This document shows positions 6,864 to 13,865 of a stretch of 15,333 bases of DNA, one piece after another. The DNA is from JAMXLO01 sp035569235 (GTDB taxonomy: Bacteria; Pseudomonadota; Alphaproteobacteria; Acetobacterales; Acetobacteraceae), in contig DATMND010000534.1 in assembly GCA_035569235.1 (NCBI GenBank), forward strand, positions 1 to 15,333, read 5' to 3'. The position numbers were made by a program, and so were the translations under genes. A model generated the notes under the pieces. That model had not been told where the DNA came from, did no database searches, and saw only the letters and a program-made list of their open reading frames with translations. How positions within the stretch are numbered: the stretch's first letter is position 1; each line of letters starts with the position of its first letter.

Positions 6864-7733
6864 ATGGCGGGTCCGGTCCAGATACATATCATCGGCGCTT
6901 CGGGACGCAGCGGCGTCGCGCTCTGCCGGTCGCTGCTGACCGAGTCGCGACCGCCGATTCCCGTCGTGCGCGATGCCGCCAAATGGCACGCAACGGGCAT
7001 TGGCATAGTACCGCGGGTTGCGAACCTGGGCGATGCCGCCAGCCTGACCACCGCCCTTGCGGACGCCACAGATGTCGTCTGCTGTGCCCATGCCAGTCAT
7101 ACACAAGCCGTGATCGACGCCGCGCCGGTGGCCGCACGCCTGTTCTTCCTCGGCAGCACGCGCAAGTTCACCCGATGGCCCGACGCACACGGCAATGGTG
7201 TCATCGCCGGCGCGGCCGCCTTCAACGCCTCCGGCCGCTCCGGCGTCATGCTGCATCCCACGATGGTCTACGGGGCACAGAGCGAGAACAACGTGCAACG
7301 CCTCGCCGCGCTGCTCGGCCGCCTGCCGATCGTGCCGCTGCCTGACGGAGGCAAGGCGCTGGTGCAGCCGATCCACCAGGACGATGTGACCCGGGCCATT
7401 CGCGCTGCGCTGGATCGCCGCTGGGACGGGCCGCAGTCGCTGGTGATCGCCGGGCCGACACCCCTGCCCTACGCCGACTTCGTCCGGGCAGTCGCTGCCG
7501 CGGCCGGCCTGCGCCGTCCGCACATTGTTGGCGCGCCCGCGAGACTCTTGGTGGCTGTCGCCCAACTGCTCCGGCACGTGCCCCGCCTGCCGAAGGTCCA
7601 ACCGGCCGAGATACGCCGCCTGACGGAAGACAAGGCCTTCGACGTGCGACCTATGCAACAAATCCTTGGTATCCAGCCGATCCCACTGCACGAAGGCCTT
7701 GCACGCACCTTCGCCGCGCTGCACATGTTGTGA
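6864..7733 (+). CDS. NAD(P)-binding SDR / NmrA-like protein
   Basis: From the ATG at 6864 the protein has 289 residues and opens directly with a Rossmann motif: QIHIIGASGRSG (6-17), a GxxGxxG dinucleotide loop. Later features are FFLGSTRKFTRW (94-105), where extended SDRs carry their active-site region, HPTMVYGAQSENN (131-143), and VQPIHQDDVTRAI (167-179), typical of atypical extended SDRs of the NDUFA9/NmrA type. The classical YxxxK pair is not evident, so it may be a nucleotide-sensing or nonclassical oxidoreductase rather than a standard dehydrogenase. In-frame starts further upstream, including an ATG at 6843, fall inside the REP element and add residues unlike the family, so they were rejected. 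No strong ribosome site precedes 6864. The M20 gene follows 21 bases downstream and is probably cotranscribed. Confidence 0.8.
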   Translation: MAGPVQIHIIGASGRSGVALCRSLLTESRPPIPVVRDAAKWHATGIGIVPRVANLGDAASLTTALADATDVVCCAHASHTQAVIDAAPVAARLFFLGSTRKFTRWPDAHGNGVIAGAAAFNASGRSGVMLHPTMVYGAQSENNVQRLAALLGRLPIVPLPDGGKALVQPIHQDDVTRAIRAALDRRWDGPQSLVIAGPTPLPYADFVRAVAAAAGLRRPHIVGAPARLLVAVAQLLRHVPRLPKVQPAEIRRLTEDKAFDVRPMQQILGIQPIPLHEGLARTFAALHML

Positions 7734-7754
7734 TGTCAGTCTGGAGAGCGCGTT

Positions 7755-8933
7755 GTGCCGATCATAAACCGCATCGCCGAGTTCCACCGCGAGATGACCG
7801 AGTGGCGCCACGACCTGCACTCCCATCCCGAACTCGCGCTGCAGGAGACCCGTACCAGCGGCGTGGTGCAGGAGAAGCTGAAATCCTTCGGCGTCGATGA
7901 GATCATCACCGGCATGGCGCGCACCGGCGTGGTCGGCGTGATCCATGGCCGTGGCGACGGCGCACGCGCGATCGGGCTGCGCGCCGACATGGATGCGCTG
8001 CCGATCCTGGAGGAAACCGGCCTCCCCTATGTTTCGCAGAACCAGGGCGTGATGCATGCATGCGGCCACGACGGCCACACGACCATGCTGCTCGGAGCGG
8101 CGAAGTACCTCGCCGAGACGCGCAATTTCGACGGCACGGTTTACGTGATCTTCCAACCGGCCGAGGAGAACCTGGGCGGCGGCGAGATCATGGTGAAGCA
8201 GGGATTGTTCGAACGTTGCCCGATGGAGATGGTGTTCGGCCTGCACAACTGGCCGCAGATGCCGGCAGGCACCTTCGCCTGGCGCAATGGCCCGATCATG
8301 GCGGCGGTGGCCAATATCGAGATCACCGTCACCGGCAAGGGCACCCACGGTGCGCAGCCGCATTTTGGTGTCGATTCGATCGTGATCGCCGCGCAGATCG
8401 TCTCCGCGCTGCAGACAATCGTTGCGCGAACGATCGAGCCGGTGGAAGGCGGCGTCATCACCATCGGCCACATCAACGGCGGCCACACCTACAACGTGAT
8501 CCCCGAAACCGTGCGCATGCTCGGCACCGCGCGCTGGTTCGAGCCGCGCGTCGGCGACCAGCTGGAAGCAGGTGTCCGCCGTCTTGCGACCGGCATCGCT
8601 GACAGCTTCGGTGCCAAGGCCGAGGTGGTGTTCGATCGGGCCTACCCGGCCACGGTGAACGATCCGGACGCCACCACCCTGACGCGCCGCGCCGCCGCGA
8701 CCGTGGCGGGTGAAGCGCGCGTGACGCCGATGCTGCGTCCGACAATGGGCGGGGAGGACTTTTCGTTCATGCTGAACGCCAAGCAGGGCAGCTACATCAT
8801 GCTGGGCGGCGGGCGCGGCAAGGATGATGCGATGGTCCACCACCCGCGTTACGATTTCAACGATGAGATCCTGCCGGTCGGCGCTTCGTATTGGGTGACG
8901 CTGGCCGAACAGTTGCTGCCGCGGCCGGCGTAG
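7755..8933 (+). CDS. M20 family amidohydrolase (hippurate hydrolase-like)
   Basis: This 392-residue protein starts at a GTG with GGAGAG at 7743-7748, six bases upstream. It shows the M20D peptidase/amidohydrolase pattern: WRHDLHSHPEL (17-27), RADMDALPI (76-84), MHACGHDGH (100-108) with likely metal ligands Cys103 and His105, the PAEENLGGG stretch (135-143) with Glu137/Glu138, LHNWP (163-167) with His164, GGHTYNVIP (242-250), MGGEDFSFML (331-340) and HHPRYDFND (362-370) supplying a final His. Length equals the usual 380-400. The family hydrolyses N-acyl amino acids such as hippurate or indole-acetyl conjugates, and related M20 enzymes cleave N-carbamoyl amino acids. No signal peptide is seen, so it is cytoplasmic. 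Its place beside hyuBA suggests cleavage of an amide product of the same pathway; that is inference. Confidence 0.92.
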   Translation: MPIINRIAEFHREMTEWRHDLHSHPELALQETRTSGVVQEKLKSFGVDEIITGMARTGVVGVIHGRGDGARAIGLRADMDALPILEETGLPYVSQNQGVMHACGHDGHTTMLLGAAKYLAETRNFDGTVYVIFQPAEENLGGGEIMVKQGLFERCPMEMVFGLHNWPQMPAGTFAWRNGPIMAAVANIEITVTGKGTHGAQPHFGVDSIVIAAQIVSALQTIVARTIEPVEGGVITIGHINGGHTYNVIPETVRMLGTARWFEPRVGDQLEAGVRRLATGIADSFGAKAEVVFDRAYPATVNDPDATTLTRRAAATVAGEARVTPMLRPTMGGEDFSFMLNAKQGSYIMLGGGRGKDDAMVHHPRYDFNDEILPVGASYWVTLAEQLLPRPA

Positions 8934-8944
8934 CAGGAGAGAAG

Positions 8945-9070
8945 GGTTTCACGCAGAGACCACTGAGGACCACCGAGGGCCACGGAGAAACAGAAATAGC
9001 GCTTCGCTCGAAGCGCCAAATTCCTATCCCAGTGGCCCTCGGTAGTCCTCCGCGATCTCTGTGAGAAACC
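8945..9070. repeat. Long imperfect inverted repeat with nested hairpin
   Basis: Two 39-base arms, 8945-8983 and 9032-9070, are inverted copies with 33 of 39 positions matching. The arms are rich in GAG/GAC triplets (CACGCAGAGAC, GAGGACCACCGAGGGCCAC). Inside the loop a second perfect hairpin pairs GCGCTTCG (8999-9006) with CGAAGCGC (9009-9016). The element fills the gap between the stop of the M20 gene (8933) and the stop of the convergent permease gene (9079). It looks like a small non-autonomous repeat of the CACAGAGA-type found in many proteobacteria. It may also act as a bidirectional terminator, though no T-run is present. Confidence 0.85.
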
Positions 9071-9078
9071 TTCCTCGG

Positions 9079-9744
9079 TCACCGACCCTTTGCAAGTCGC
9101 CGCTCGTATGCCTGCGCCAGCAGCGTGCTAGGAAACAGCATCGCGAAATAGATCAGCGCAACGACGGTGTAGACCTCCAGCGGACGGTAGGTGTCCGCGG
9201 TGATCAGCGTCCCTTGGTACAGCAGGTCCGGCACCGCGATGGTGGACACCAGCGAGGTGTTCTTGAGCTGGGTGATCGACTGATTGACGAACGGCGGGAT
9301 CATCCGCTTGACCGCCTGCGGCAGGATCACCTTCCACATCATCGCCCAGGGCCGCAGACCGAGCGCGCGCGCCGCATCCCATTGGCCGGACTCGATCGAG
9401 ACGATGCCGCCGCGGAAGATCTCGGCATAGAACGCGCCAGTGTAGCACGACAGCACCATGACGGCGGCGGCGGTTGCGGGTATCTGGATGTTCAGCAGCA
9501 CCGGCAGCGCGTAGTAGAACCACACGATCTGCACCAGGAGCGGCGTGCAGCGGAATGCCTCGATGAACGCGATCAGCGGAATGTTCGCCAGCTTCGAGCG
9601 CGACAGCCGGCCGAGCCCGACCAGCAGGCCGATGATCAGACCGAGAAAAATGGTGCCTGCGGTGTAGGCCAGCGTGACCAGCACGCCTTTCCAGAGCAGC
9701 GGCGTATAGCGCAGCAGGAAGGCGAAGTCCCACTGGTAATTCAT
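9079..9744 (-). CDS. ABC transporter permease, polar amino acid (HisM/GlnP) type
   Basis: From the ATG at 9744-9742 the protein has 221 residues, the usual size for this family. Likely membrane segments lie near 18-42, 55-80, 87-107, 148-175 and 190-212. The cytoplasmic EAA loop that docks the ATPase is plain at 108-144 (EIFRGGIVSIESGQWDAARA, then LGLRPWAMMWKVILPQA). The segment EAFRCTPLLVQIVWFYY (62-78) is also typical. The frame is open further upstream, but a longer start would overlap the binding-protein gene; the chosen ATG lies 5 bases after that gene's stop. No clear ribosome site precedes it, so translation is probably coupled. No second permease and no ATPase gene are in the window, so it may work as a homodimer with an ATPase encoded elsewhere. 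Confidence 0.9.
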   Translation of the reverse strand: MNYQWDFAFLLRYTPLLWKGVLVTLAYTAGTIFLGLIIGLLVGLGRLSRSKLANIPLIAFIEAFRCTPLLVQIVWFYYALPVLLNIQIPATAAAVMVLSCYTGAFYAEIFRGGIVSIESGQWDAARALGLRPWAMMWKVILPQAVKRMIPPFVNQSITQLKNTSLVSTIAVPDLLYQGTLITADTYRPLEVYTVVALIYFAMLFPSTLLAQAYERRLAKGR

Positions 9745-9749
9745 ATGAT

Positions 9750-10595
9750 CTAGAAGGTAAGCGTCGAGGGGATCTGGTCGCGCGAGACGCCGAACTTGGT
9801 CAGCCCATCGAGCAACCACTCCCGGATCTGGCCGGTGCCGCGGTTGAAGTCGATCCACGCGTTGATCACGTCGGCGAAGCGCGGATCGGGCTCGCGCTGC
9901 AATCCGAGACAACTTGGCAGCGCGACGAGCGGACCGGTCAGCAGATGATAGCTGCCGAGCGACGGGTTCTTGCCGATGGTGGACAAGCCGAGAATTGCCG
10001 CCAGGATGTGGGCATCGGCACGGCCGGACTGCATCGCGAGCGTGCATTCATCGCGCGTCTTGTAGCCCGTAAGCTGCGCCTTGGGGCAGTAGCGCTTAGC
10101 CGCCGTTTCGTGCAGCGAGCCGATGTCATAGACGATCCTGATCTCGGGTTTGTTGATGTCGTCCCAGGTGCTCGGATCGAGACCCTTGCGCGCGATGCAG
10201 CCGAACGGGTGGACGATCATCGGATGGGTGAAGCCGATCGACAGCGCGCGCTGCGGCGTCGGGTTCAGTGCGAAGGCGAGATCGACCTTGTTGGACTGCA
10301 GGTCGAGCACCGAGTTGCCATAGGTGGATTCGACATAGGCAAGCTGCGCGTCGAACACCTTGGCGATGTCCTTGGCCATGTCGATGCAGGCGCCGCTCCA
10401 TTCGCCGGAGGATATATCCTTCTGGAAATACGGCAGCTCGCCCGGCAGTGCGGCGATGCGCAGTGTCTTGGTGCGGCGAACGCGGTCGAATGTGGTTTCG
10501 TTGGCGGATTCTGCCTGGGCCGGGCCGGTCATGGCGGCGGCCGGCAACAGCGCGGCGACGCCGGCCAGGGCCCGGCGGCCGAGTTGCGTGGTCAT
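9750..10595 (-). CDS. Periplasmic substrate-binding protein, family 3 (SBP_bac_3)
   Basis: This 281-residue protein starts at an ATG preceded by GGGAG. The N-terminus is a signal peptide: RR, a hydrophobic ALAGVAALLPAAAM core, and an AQA cleavage site near residue 28. The mature part follows the type-3 binding-protein order: TKTLRIAALPGELPYF, SGEWSGACIDMAKDIAKVF, QSNKVDLAFALNPTPQRALSIGFTHPM (the usual ligand-binding Arg lies in TPQRA), then a hinge and SGRADAHILAAI. Amino-acid binders usually have an Asp shortly after the DA of that last motif; here Ala/Leu occupy the site. Several Cys are present. The protein should deliver a small polar solute to the permease encoded next. The missing Asp suggests the ligand may not be a standard alpha-amino acid; that is inference. 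Confidence 0.9.
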   Translation of the reverse strand: MTTQLGRRALAGVAALLPAAAMTGPAQAESANETTFDRVRRTKTLRIAALPGELPYFQKDISSGEWSGACIDMAKDIAKVFDAQLAYVESTYGNSVLDLQSNKVDLAFALNPTPQRALSIGFTHPMIVHPFGCIARKGLDPSTWDDINKPEIRIVYDIGSLHETAAKRYCPKAQLTGYKTRDECTLAMQSGRADAHILAAILGLSTIGKNPSLGSYHLLTGPLVALPSCLGLQREPDPRFADVINAWIDFNRGTGQIREWLLDGLTKFGVSRDQIPSTLTF

Positions 10596-10723
10596 GTTCT
10601 GTGTCTCCCAGTGCTTGCGGGCCCGATCCTCAATCCGTTGGGCCCGGCTTACAATCCCATCTGTCTCGTCAGGGGCATTGGAGCCGGTGCATACTGCATC
10701 CGATCATCGCGCGAGGTACTCAA
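10596..10723. promoter_or_regulatory. Divergent control region, no clear promoter boxes
   Basis: These 128 bases separate the leftward binding-protein gene from the rightward cupin gene, so both promoters are expected here. A TACAAT (10650-10655) resembles a rightward -10 box but has no matching -35. Two GGGCCC palindromes (10619-10624, 10640-10645) could form a short stem in the leader of the binding-protein transcript. Ribosome sites are clear on both sides: GGGAG for the binding protein and GAGG (10713-10716) for the cupin. No known operator was recognised. Confidence 0.3.
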
Positions 10724-11102
10724 ATGCGACCGCACGCCGAAGCCAGGATCGCCCGGCTGTCCGAAACCGAGGCTGTATCGTTCGGTCCGCTGGCACACTA
10801 CAACAAGCTTACGGGCGACGACGGACTGCCGTTCTTCACCGGTGTGCAGACCTGCAAGCCAGGGTACCGAACTCCGCTGCACTGGCACCCTTATGTCGAA
10901 TGTCTGTTCATCATCGGGCGCGATGGAAGCCTGGCTGGAAGGCCAGGAGGACCGCCCGGCCCGTCTTGAAGTCGGCGACATGATCGCCCTGCCCGCCTGC
11001 GTGCCGCACGTGTTCCGCAACGCCGGGCCGGGCGATCTCCGCCTGCTCGGCATCCATGGCTCGCCGACCCGCATCGTGCATCGGATCGAGCCGGACGCTT
11101 GA
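10724..11102 (+). pseudogene. Cupin-domain protein gene with a frameshift
   Basis: An ATG at 10724 with GAGG seven bases upstream opens a frame reading MRPHAEARIARLSETEAVSF and on to GYRTPLHWHPYVECLFII. From about 10916 the cupin match continues in another frame (GAMEAWLEGQED, then LEVGDMIALPACVPHVFRN) to the TGA at 11100-11102. The first frame ends at 10969. The span is 379 bases, one more than a multiple of three. Cupin motif 1, G(X)5HXH(X)3-4E(X)6G, is rebuilt exactly if two bases are missing after 10916 (giving IIEG); motif 2 follows with its His and Asn. Restored, it would be a 126-residue single-domain cupin with candidate metal ligands His, His, Glu and His. A true mutation or a sequencing error are both possible. 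An ATG at 10923 could restart translation, but no ribosome site is seen. Confidence 0.75.
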
Positions 11103-11121
11103 TGCTCTAGTTGTGGTCGGA

Positions 11122-11829
11122 TCAGTCGTTCCGCGTCAGGCGCTGGATGAGGAACTCGGTGTCCATCACGTCGCCGAAGATCGCGTAGAAGGCGATCAGC
11201 GATGCCTGATGCTCTTCCATGGTCATCGCCGCGTTGGCGTCGCTCACCATGATGGTCTTGAAATTGGTCATCATCGCATCGCGCGCCGATGATTCGCAGC
11301 AAACGTTGGTGACAGTGCCGGTGATCAGCACGGTATCGAAGCCGCGCGCACGCAGCCGGTACGGCAGCTCGCTGGTGCCGGGCAGGAAGGCGCTGAAGCG
11401 GTACTTGCGGACGATTTCATCCTCCGGCCGCACATCAAGCTCGGGCCAGAGATCCTGGCCCTTGGTGCCTTCGCTCATCGCCGCGATACGGCGTGCGCGG
11501 CTCTCAGGCGTCAGCATGGCGTGGGCGTTGCTCCAGTCGATCACGCAGCGTTCGTCGAAGGTGTTCTTGATCCAGAACACGCCGCCCCCGGCCGCGCGTA
11601 CCGCCGACGCAAGGCGGTTCACGTTCGGCACGATCTCGCGCGCCATCGGACACACCGCGTGACCGACTTCGTCGTCCATGAATGCATTCTGCAGGTCGAC
11701 CACGATCAGCGCGGTGCGCCGCGGGTCGAGATCGGCATGCGGATGAACAACGCCACAACGCGCGACGACACGGGCGGTCACCGAATCAGGAACCTCGAGC
11801 CAGTTCATCGCCATCTCCTGCGCCGTCAC
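11122..11829 (-). CDS. Isochorismatase-family cysteine hydrolase (RutB/carbamoylsarcosine amidase superfamily)
   Basis: This 235-residue protein starts at a GTG. The catalytic triad of the family is visible: Asp45 in ALIVVDLQNAF, Lys142 in IVRKYRFSAF and Cys177 in ITGTVTNVCCESSARDAM, with the cis-peptide GTVTN turn just before the Cys. This superfamily includes RutB, N-carbamoylsarcosine amidase and nicotinamidase, so cleavage of an amide or carbamoyl group is likely; a true isochorismatase is unlikely because no siderophore genes are present. The GTG overlaps the stop of the upstream 99-residue gene (GTGA) and has GGAGG seven bases upstream. An ATG at 11808 with AGGAG also fits and would give 228 residues. 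It is the last gene of the carboxylesterase operon and converges on the cupin gene with a 19-base gap. Confidence 0.88.
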   Translation of the reverse strand: MTAQEMAMNWLEVPDSVTARVVARCGVVHPHADLDPRRTALIVVDLQNAFMDDEVGHAVCPMAREIVPNVNRLASAVRAAGGGVFWIKNTFDERCVIDWSNAHAMLTPESRARRIAAMSEGTKGQDLWPELDVRPEDEIVRKYRFSAFLPGTSELPYRLRARGFDTVLITGTVTNVCCESSARDAMMTNFKTIMVSDANAAMTMEEHQASLIAFYAIFGDVMDTEFLIQRLTRND

Positions 11830-12125
11830 GCGTCCGCCTCCACGCCAAGCGTTGCGAGTTCCGCGATGATGCCCAGGCGCTTGGCGTCGAGTTCCTCGAT
11901 CGCCAGACGCTGAAGCCGCAACAGGAACTCCGGCGATGCCGAGAATCCGGCATAGTGTGTAGAGGCGGCACCTTCGTTGGACAGTCGGATCGAGGCGTCG
12001 CCTGGCAACTTGATGAACAGCTCATAGTCCGGGGGTTCGGCGTGTTCCGCGTGGCCGATCAACTCCTTGACTCCGCTCAGTTCCGCAACGAGGTGATTCA
12101 CCCGGTCAATATCCTGGATCTTCAT
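11826..12125 (-). CDS. Small protein of unknown function, 99 residues
   Basis: I do not recognise the family. The protein starts MKIQDIDRVNHLVAELSGVK, a probable amphipathic helix. A central part with beta character (YELFIKLPGDASIRLS) follows, then a long helix (SPEFLLRLQRLAIEELDAKR) and the ending LATLGVEADA. There is no signal peptide, membrane segment, Cys or obvious metal motif. The helix ends suggest oligomerisation. The start ATG has a weak AGGG eight bases upstream. It lies 45 bases after the carboxylesterase gene and its stop overlaps the GTG of the cysteine hydrolase, so it is in the operon and translationally coupled. Coupling and good codon usage support a real gene. A subunit or accessory of the neighbouring hydrolase is only a guess. 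Confidence 0.7.
   Translation of the reverse strand: MKIQDIDRVNHLVAELSGVKELIGHAEHAEPPDYELFIKLPGDASIRLSNEGAASTHYAGFSASPEFLLRLQRLAIEELDAKRLGIIAELATLGVEADA
11837..11841 (-). promoter_or_regulatory. Shine-Dalgarno GGAGG for the GTG start of the cysteine hydrolase
   Basis: On the minus strand, GGAGG inside the last codons of the 99-residue gene is followed by seven bases and GTG (11829-11827). That GTG overlaps the TGA of the upstream gene, a typical arrangement for translational coupling. A second site, AGGAG at 11819-11815 before the ATG at 11808, means both starts could be used. Confidence 0.55.
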
Positions 12126-12170
12126 GCCGCAGGCCCTGCCGCAAAATGGTGCCTGCCATCAACTCATGTG

Positions 12171-13637
12171 TCAGGGACCGATGCAAGCAGGATCACCGAC
12201 CACGCCGATGCGCGCACCGAAGCGCATCGTCAGCCGCCGGTCGGCGTCATGACGCGGCCAGGCCGGCAACGCCTCGTGCGCCGGATCGCCGCTCCGCACG
12301 AACGCGATCCATGCGCCGCGCATCGCGGCCGAAAGGTCCGCCATCTGCGCTGCGTCGCCGCCCGCCAGCATCGCGGCATCGTGCCACGCCTCGAGATTGC
12401 CGAACACGAACGGCAGGTCGATGCAGTGGCACGATCTGAAGCGCGAAGCGTGGGGCGCCCAGTCGAAGAGATAGGCGTAAGCATTGCCATCGCGCGAGGC
12501 AATCGCCGCAGCGAGGCGCACCGCCGGCAGCAGGAATGTCTCGTCCGTACCGAGATCAGCCAGCAGGTCCATCGCGCTCGCGCCCGGCCGACGAGCCCGA
12601 TAGCGTGCCAGCGCCGCCTCGCCGCCAAAGCGCGCGACCAGCACATCCCTCGGCGGGTTCTCCATTCCAGGATCGGCGGCATAGAACGCATGCACTTCGT
12701 CCGCCGTCGCGCCGATCAGGACGTCCTTCCCATCCGCGCCATCGGCGATCGAACCGAGCATTTCCGCCTGCGTCATCGCCGATGGCAGCACCGGCATGAA
12801 CATCGGCATCGTCTGCGCGAAACGCGCGTTCGCGCGCGCCAACTCCCCCTGCGCGACAAGCAGGTGCTGCACGTCGACTGATCGCAGACGTGTCAAAGCA
12901 TTGCTCGCCTGCGGATCGATATCGAGCAGACGCAGCAACTGGCCGGCCCGCTCCGTTGCCATCGCGGACGTGTAGGCGCCGCGGCCGAACCCGCCGCTTT
13001 GCATGATGACGTGCCGGAACAGGCTGCGCGCCGCGGGCAGCATCAGCAACCGCCCAATCGAGGTGGCGCCTGCCGACTGGCCCATGACCGTCACGCAGTT
13101 GGGATCGCCGCCGAAGCCTGCGATGTGATCGCGCACCCAGACGAGCGCCGCAATCATGTCGGAGGTCCCTGCCTCGACGTCGACGATGCCCGGATGGTGC
13201 AGCCAACCCAGCGCGCCCAGCCGATAGTTCACGCCGACAAACACGATGTCGCCTTCGCGCGCCAGACGCGATCCGTCGTACCAATCGAGTGAGCCGGCAC
13301 CGGAGATCCAGGCACCGCCATGCAACCACACGAGCACCGGCCGCGCCTTGCCGTCCGGCGCCGGCGTGCAGATGGTCAGGGTCAGGCAATCCTCGTTGTG
13401 GGGTTTGGAAAAATTCCCCATCGCCACGCCCAGCCGCGAGGGCAGTTGCGGCGCGATTGGTCCATGCCGCGTCGCGTCGCGCTGTCCGTTCCAGGCGCCG
13501 ATGGGTGCGGCCGGCGCGAAGCGCAGTTCGCCAAGGGGCGGTGCGGCGAAGGGCACGCCGCGGAACGCCGCGATGCCGTCGGTATAGACACCGCGCAGGT
13601 CGCCAAGCGCGGTACGGGCAACAGGTTCATCGGGCAT
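12171..13637 (-). CDS. Type-B carboxylesterase/lipase family protein
   Basis: This 488-residue protein starts at an ATG with GGGAGG eight bases upstream. Type-B carboxylesterase motifs occur in order: AFRGVPFAAPPLGELRF (24-40), the NEDCLTL motif (81-87), the oxyanion-hole HGGAW (106-110), VGVNYRLGALGWL (134-146), GGDPNCVTVMGQSAGATS (176-193) with nucleophile Ser188, IGATADEVHAF (308-318) with likely acid Glu314, and CHCIDLPFVFGN (403-414) with likely catalytic His404. No signal peptide is present, so it is probably cytoplasmic. The family cleaves carboxylic esters and sometimes amides or carbamates. It is the first gene of an operon with the 99-residue protein and the cysteine hydrolase, which suggests removal of an ester or carbamate group before amide hydrolysis. 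The specific substrate is unknown. Confidence 0.92.
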   Translation of the reverse strand: MPDEPVARTALGDLRGVYTDGIAAFRGVPFAAPPLGELRFAPAAPIGAWNGQRDATRHGPIAPQLPSRLGVAMGNFSKPHNEDCLTLTICTPAPDGKARPVLVWLHGGAWISGAGSLDWYDGSRLAREGDIVFVGVNYRLGALGWLHHPGIVDVEAGTSDMIAALVWVRDHIAGFGGDPNCVTVMGQSAGATSIGRLLMLPAARSLFRHVIMQSGGFGRGAYTSAMATERAGQLLRLLDIDPQASNALTRLRSVDVQHLLVAQGELARANARFAQTMPMFMPVLPSAMTQAEMLGSIADGADGKDVLIGATADEVHAFYAADPGMENPPRDVLVARFGGEAALARYRARRPGASAMDLLADLGTDETFLLPAVRLAAAIASRDGNAYAYLFDWAPHASRFRSCHCIDLPFVFGNLEAWHDAAMLAGGDAAQMADLSAAMRGAWIAFVRSGDPAHEALPAWPRHDADRRLTMRFGARIGVVGDPACIGP

Positions 13638-13757
13638 TTGCGCGCCTCCCTGTTCAGATCGGATATGCGCAGTCTACGCCGGCACAGCCAAGCCGCAGAA
13701 GGAGGGGAACGTTCGCCCGCCGGCAGAATTACTGACGTTCCTTGTCATTCTTTGACT

Positions 13758-13836
13758 GTCGTGGCCGGGCCTGTCCCGGCCATCCCCGCCAGCGCCAGGC
13801 CCGCAACAGATGGCCGGGACAAGCCCGGCCATGACG
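13758..13836. repeat. Paired REP-like palindromes between dnaE and carboxylesterase genes
   Basis: The left stem is TGGCCGGG (13762-13769) with CCCGGCCA (13775-13782). The right stem is ATGGCCGGG (13810-13818) with CCCGGCCAT (13824-13832), loop ACAAG. The two units are inverted relative to each other and can fold into one long hairpin. The right unit matches 6813-6848 in 35 of 36 positions. The element lies in the 228-base gap after the stop of dnaE and upstream of the carboxylesterase start. It could protect the dnaE message or end transcription from it. The rest of the gap (13638-13757 and 13837-13865) shows nothing else recognisable; the carboxylesterase promoter should lie there. Confidence 0.85.
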
Positions 13837-13865
13837 TGAGTGACGATCGTTTCGAGCGGTTCCTA

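Noticed and set aside
6783..8843. Leftward open frame of 686 codons across the SDR and M20 genes
   Set aside because: It is antisense to two recognised genes, has no family motif, and is His/Arg/Ala/Gly-rich in the manner of a shadow frame.
9745..10047. Longer N-terminus for the ABC permease
   Set aside because: The extension would overlap the binding-protein gene and adds an Arg-rich segment foreign to the family; the ATG at 9744 gives the standard 221-residue protein.
9945..10715. Rightward open frames opposite the binding-protein gene leading into the cupin
   Set aside because: They are antisense to a clear binding-protein gene; the cupin has its own ATG and ribosome site at 10724.
11122..11829. 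Isochorismatase of siderophore synthesis
   Set aside because: Only the hydrolase fold is shared; no siderophore synthesis genes are present, and the neighbours fit amide or carbamoyl hydrolysis better.
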